A stretch of 64,000 nt of DNA, taken from NCBI RefSeq assembly GCF_036237275.1, contig NZ_CP108352.1, forward strand, positions 5,952,001 through 6,016,000. Reading direction: 5' to 3'. This document shows positions 63,641 to 64,000 of the stretch, piece after piece (within the stretch, counting starts at the first letter, position 1; each line of letters begins with the position of its first letter). The DNA is from Streptomyces sp. NBC_01353 (lineage in GTDB: Bacteria; Actinomycetota; Actinomycetes; Streptomycetales; Streptomycetaceae). A program made the position numbers and the translations under genes. Under the pieces are notes generated by a model, which saw only the letters and a list, made by a program, of their open reading frames with translations, searched no databases and was not told the origin of the DNA.

Positions 63641-64000
63641 ATGGATCAGGCAGTTGCGGCCATCCTCGGCGCTGGCGTCGGCTCCCTTGGGGCTACCTTT
63701 GCGGCTGTATGGGCTGGCCGGCAGACACGATGGCAGACGAAGACGCAGATGCGAGGCCAGCACCAACAATGGAGAAGGGAGTCGCGACGAACCGCGTTCG
63801 CCGATGTCATACGCACAAGTGGTGATCTCCTGGATTCCGTCAAGCAGACGTTGATGGCTCTGGCGGAAACACCTCGCAACGACACCACGGTTGCGCAGTG
63901 CGACGAGGTCACGGGTCGGTGCTTCGCGGAGTTCTCCAAGGCGCGCATCGTGGCAGATCTAGAAGCGCCAGGTCTAGGTGAGAACCTTTCGCAGCTAATG
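63641..64000 (+). CDS. Membrane-anchored protein, cut by window end
   Basis: An open frame of 120 codons with no stop before base 64000. The start MDQAVAAILGAGVGSLGATF gives one hydrophobic N-terminal segment (about 3-25). A basic, Gln/Arg-rich helix follows (RQTRWQTKTQMRGQHQQWRR, then a helical stretch to about 110). This layout is common in Streptomyces proteins of unknown function. Codon use is less G/C-biased than in the backbone genes, in line with mobile DNA. Confidence 0.65.
   Translation, partial: MDQAVAAILGAGVGSLGATFAAVWAGRQTRWQTKTQMRGQHQQWRRESRRTAFADVIRTSGDLLDSVKQTLMALAETPRNDTTVAQCDEVTGRCFAEFSKARIVADLEAPGLGENLSQLM

Larger units (their letters stand above)
55241..64000. mobile_element. 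AICE (pSAM2-like integrative conjugative element), left part
   Basis: An integrated element starting at the 3' end of tRNA-Val with int-xis-repSA, spread genes, an FtsK-like transfer gene, a Pra/SCO3933-type protein, a GntR regulator and a Nudix immunity-type gene. No copy of the tRNA 3' end occurs in 55.3-64 kb, so the right end lies beyond the window, or the gene-poor DNA after 63.1 kb is flank from a lost end. All core functions of an AICE (integration, rolling-circle replication, double-strand DNA transfer, control) are present. Confidence 0.88.

Noticed and set aside
63203..63642. Several similar open frames on both strands in 63.2-63.6 kb
   Set aside because: Their similarity to each other comes from the inverted repeat; no ribosome sites and no known family.
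63077..64000. Right attachment site (repeat of the tRNA-Val 3' end)
   Set aside because: No copy of the T-arm or acceptor 3' strand was found in this part of the window.

Overview
The window is high-GC actinobacterial DNA. Third-position G/C bias, GTG and TTG starts, and gene families typical of the genus (FasR-fabD-fabH-acpP-fabF, DUF3145, DUF3052, a large TerD set, a pSAM2-type element) point to Streptomyces. From memory, the order fab cluster / aceE / TerD genes resembles the S. coelicolor SCO2360-SCO2391 neighbourhood; this was not checked by search. About 55 kb is chromosomal backbone and the last 9 kb is an integrated mobile element.

1-10 kb: a secreted M14 carboxypeptidase cut by the window edge, an EI24 membrane protein, a nitrilase-family amidohydrolase, a secreted pyroglutamyl-peptidase-like protein without its catalytic Cys, a TetR regulator divergent from a GH3 beta-glucosidase, an aldose epimerase, a lipid-anchored SGNH hydrolase and a DUF3145 protein. 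10-15 kb: the type II fatty acid synthase operon fabD-fabH-acpP-fabF with its regulator fasR upstream. 15-35 kb: pirin, an L,D-transpeptidase lipoprotein, a coupled FemX-MurJ pair, a response regulator/sensor kinase/lipoprotein operon, a MerR-aldo/keto reductase unit with a clear MerR dyad, an acyltransferase, two related alpha/beta hydrolases, a NarL-type two-component pair, and a TetR-MFS efflux unit with two operator palindromes.

35-50 kb: an I36-type inhibitor, a potassium channel, aceE, DUF3052, ahpE, and then a long tellurium/stress (Ter) region. It has three TerD-like genes and a TerC/DUF475 membrane protein on the plus strand, and a fourth TerD-domain protein with a YGYPQP repeat tail on the minus strand. 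These are followed by a metabolic arm: an HpcH/citrate-lyase-like protein, a phosphoribosyltransferase-TRSP protein fused to a StiP-like domain, and a HAD phosphatase. This matches the predicted Ter-linked nucleotide-like metabolite pathway. The fusion keeps an internal ribosome site and ATG at the domain junction.

50-55 kb: DedA, another two-component pair, FmdB, a coiled-coil membrane protein and a DUF4097 lipoprotein, ending at tRNA-Val(UAC). From 55.24 kb an actinomycete integrative and conjugative element (AICE) begins: int-xis-repSA, spdD and small spread genes, spdB, an FtsK-like tra gene, a Pra/SCO3933-type protein, a GntR (KorSA-like) repressor and a divergent Nudix (Pif-like) gene. 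A repeated operator, including a 22-bp perfect palindrome, lies before the transfer operon and across the Nudix start codon. The far attachment site is not seen, so the element or its flank continues past the window. A nested 153-bp inverted repeat lies in its gene-free right part.
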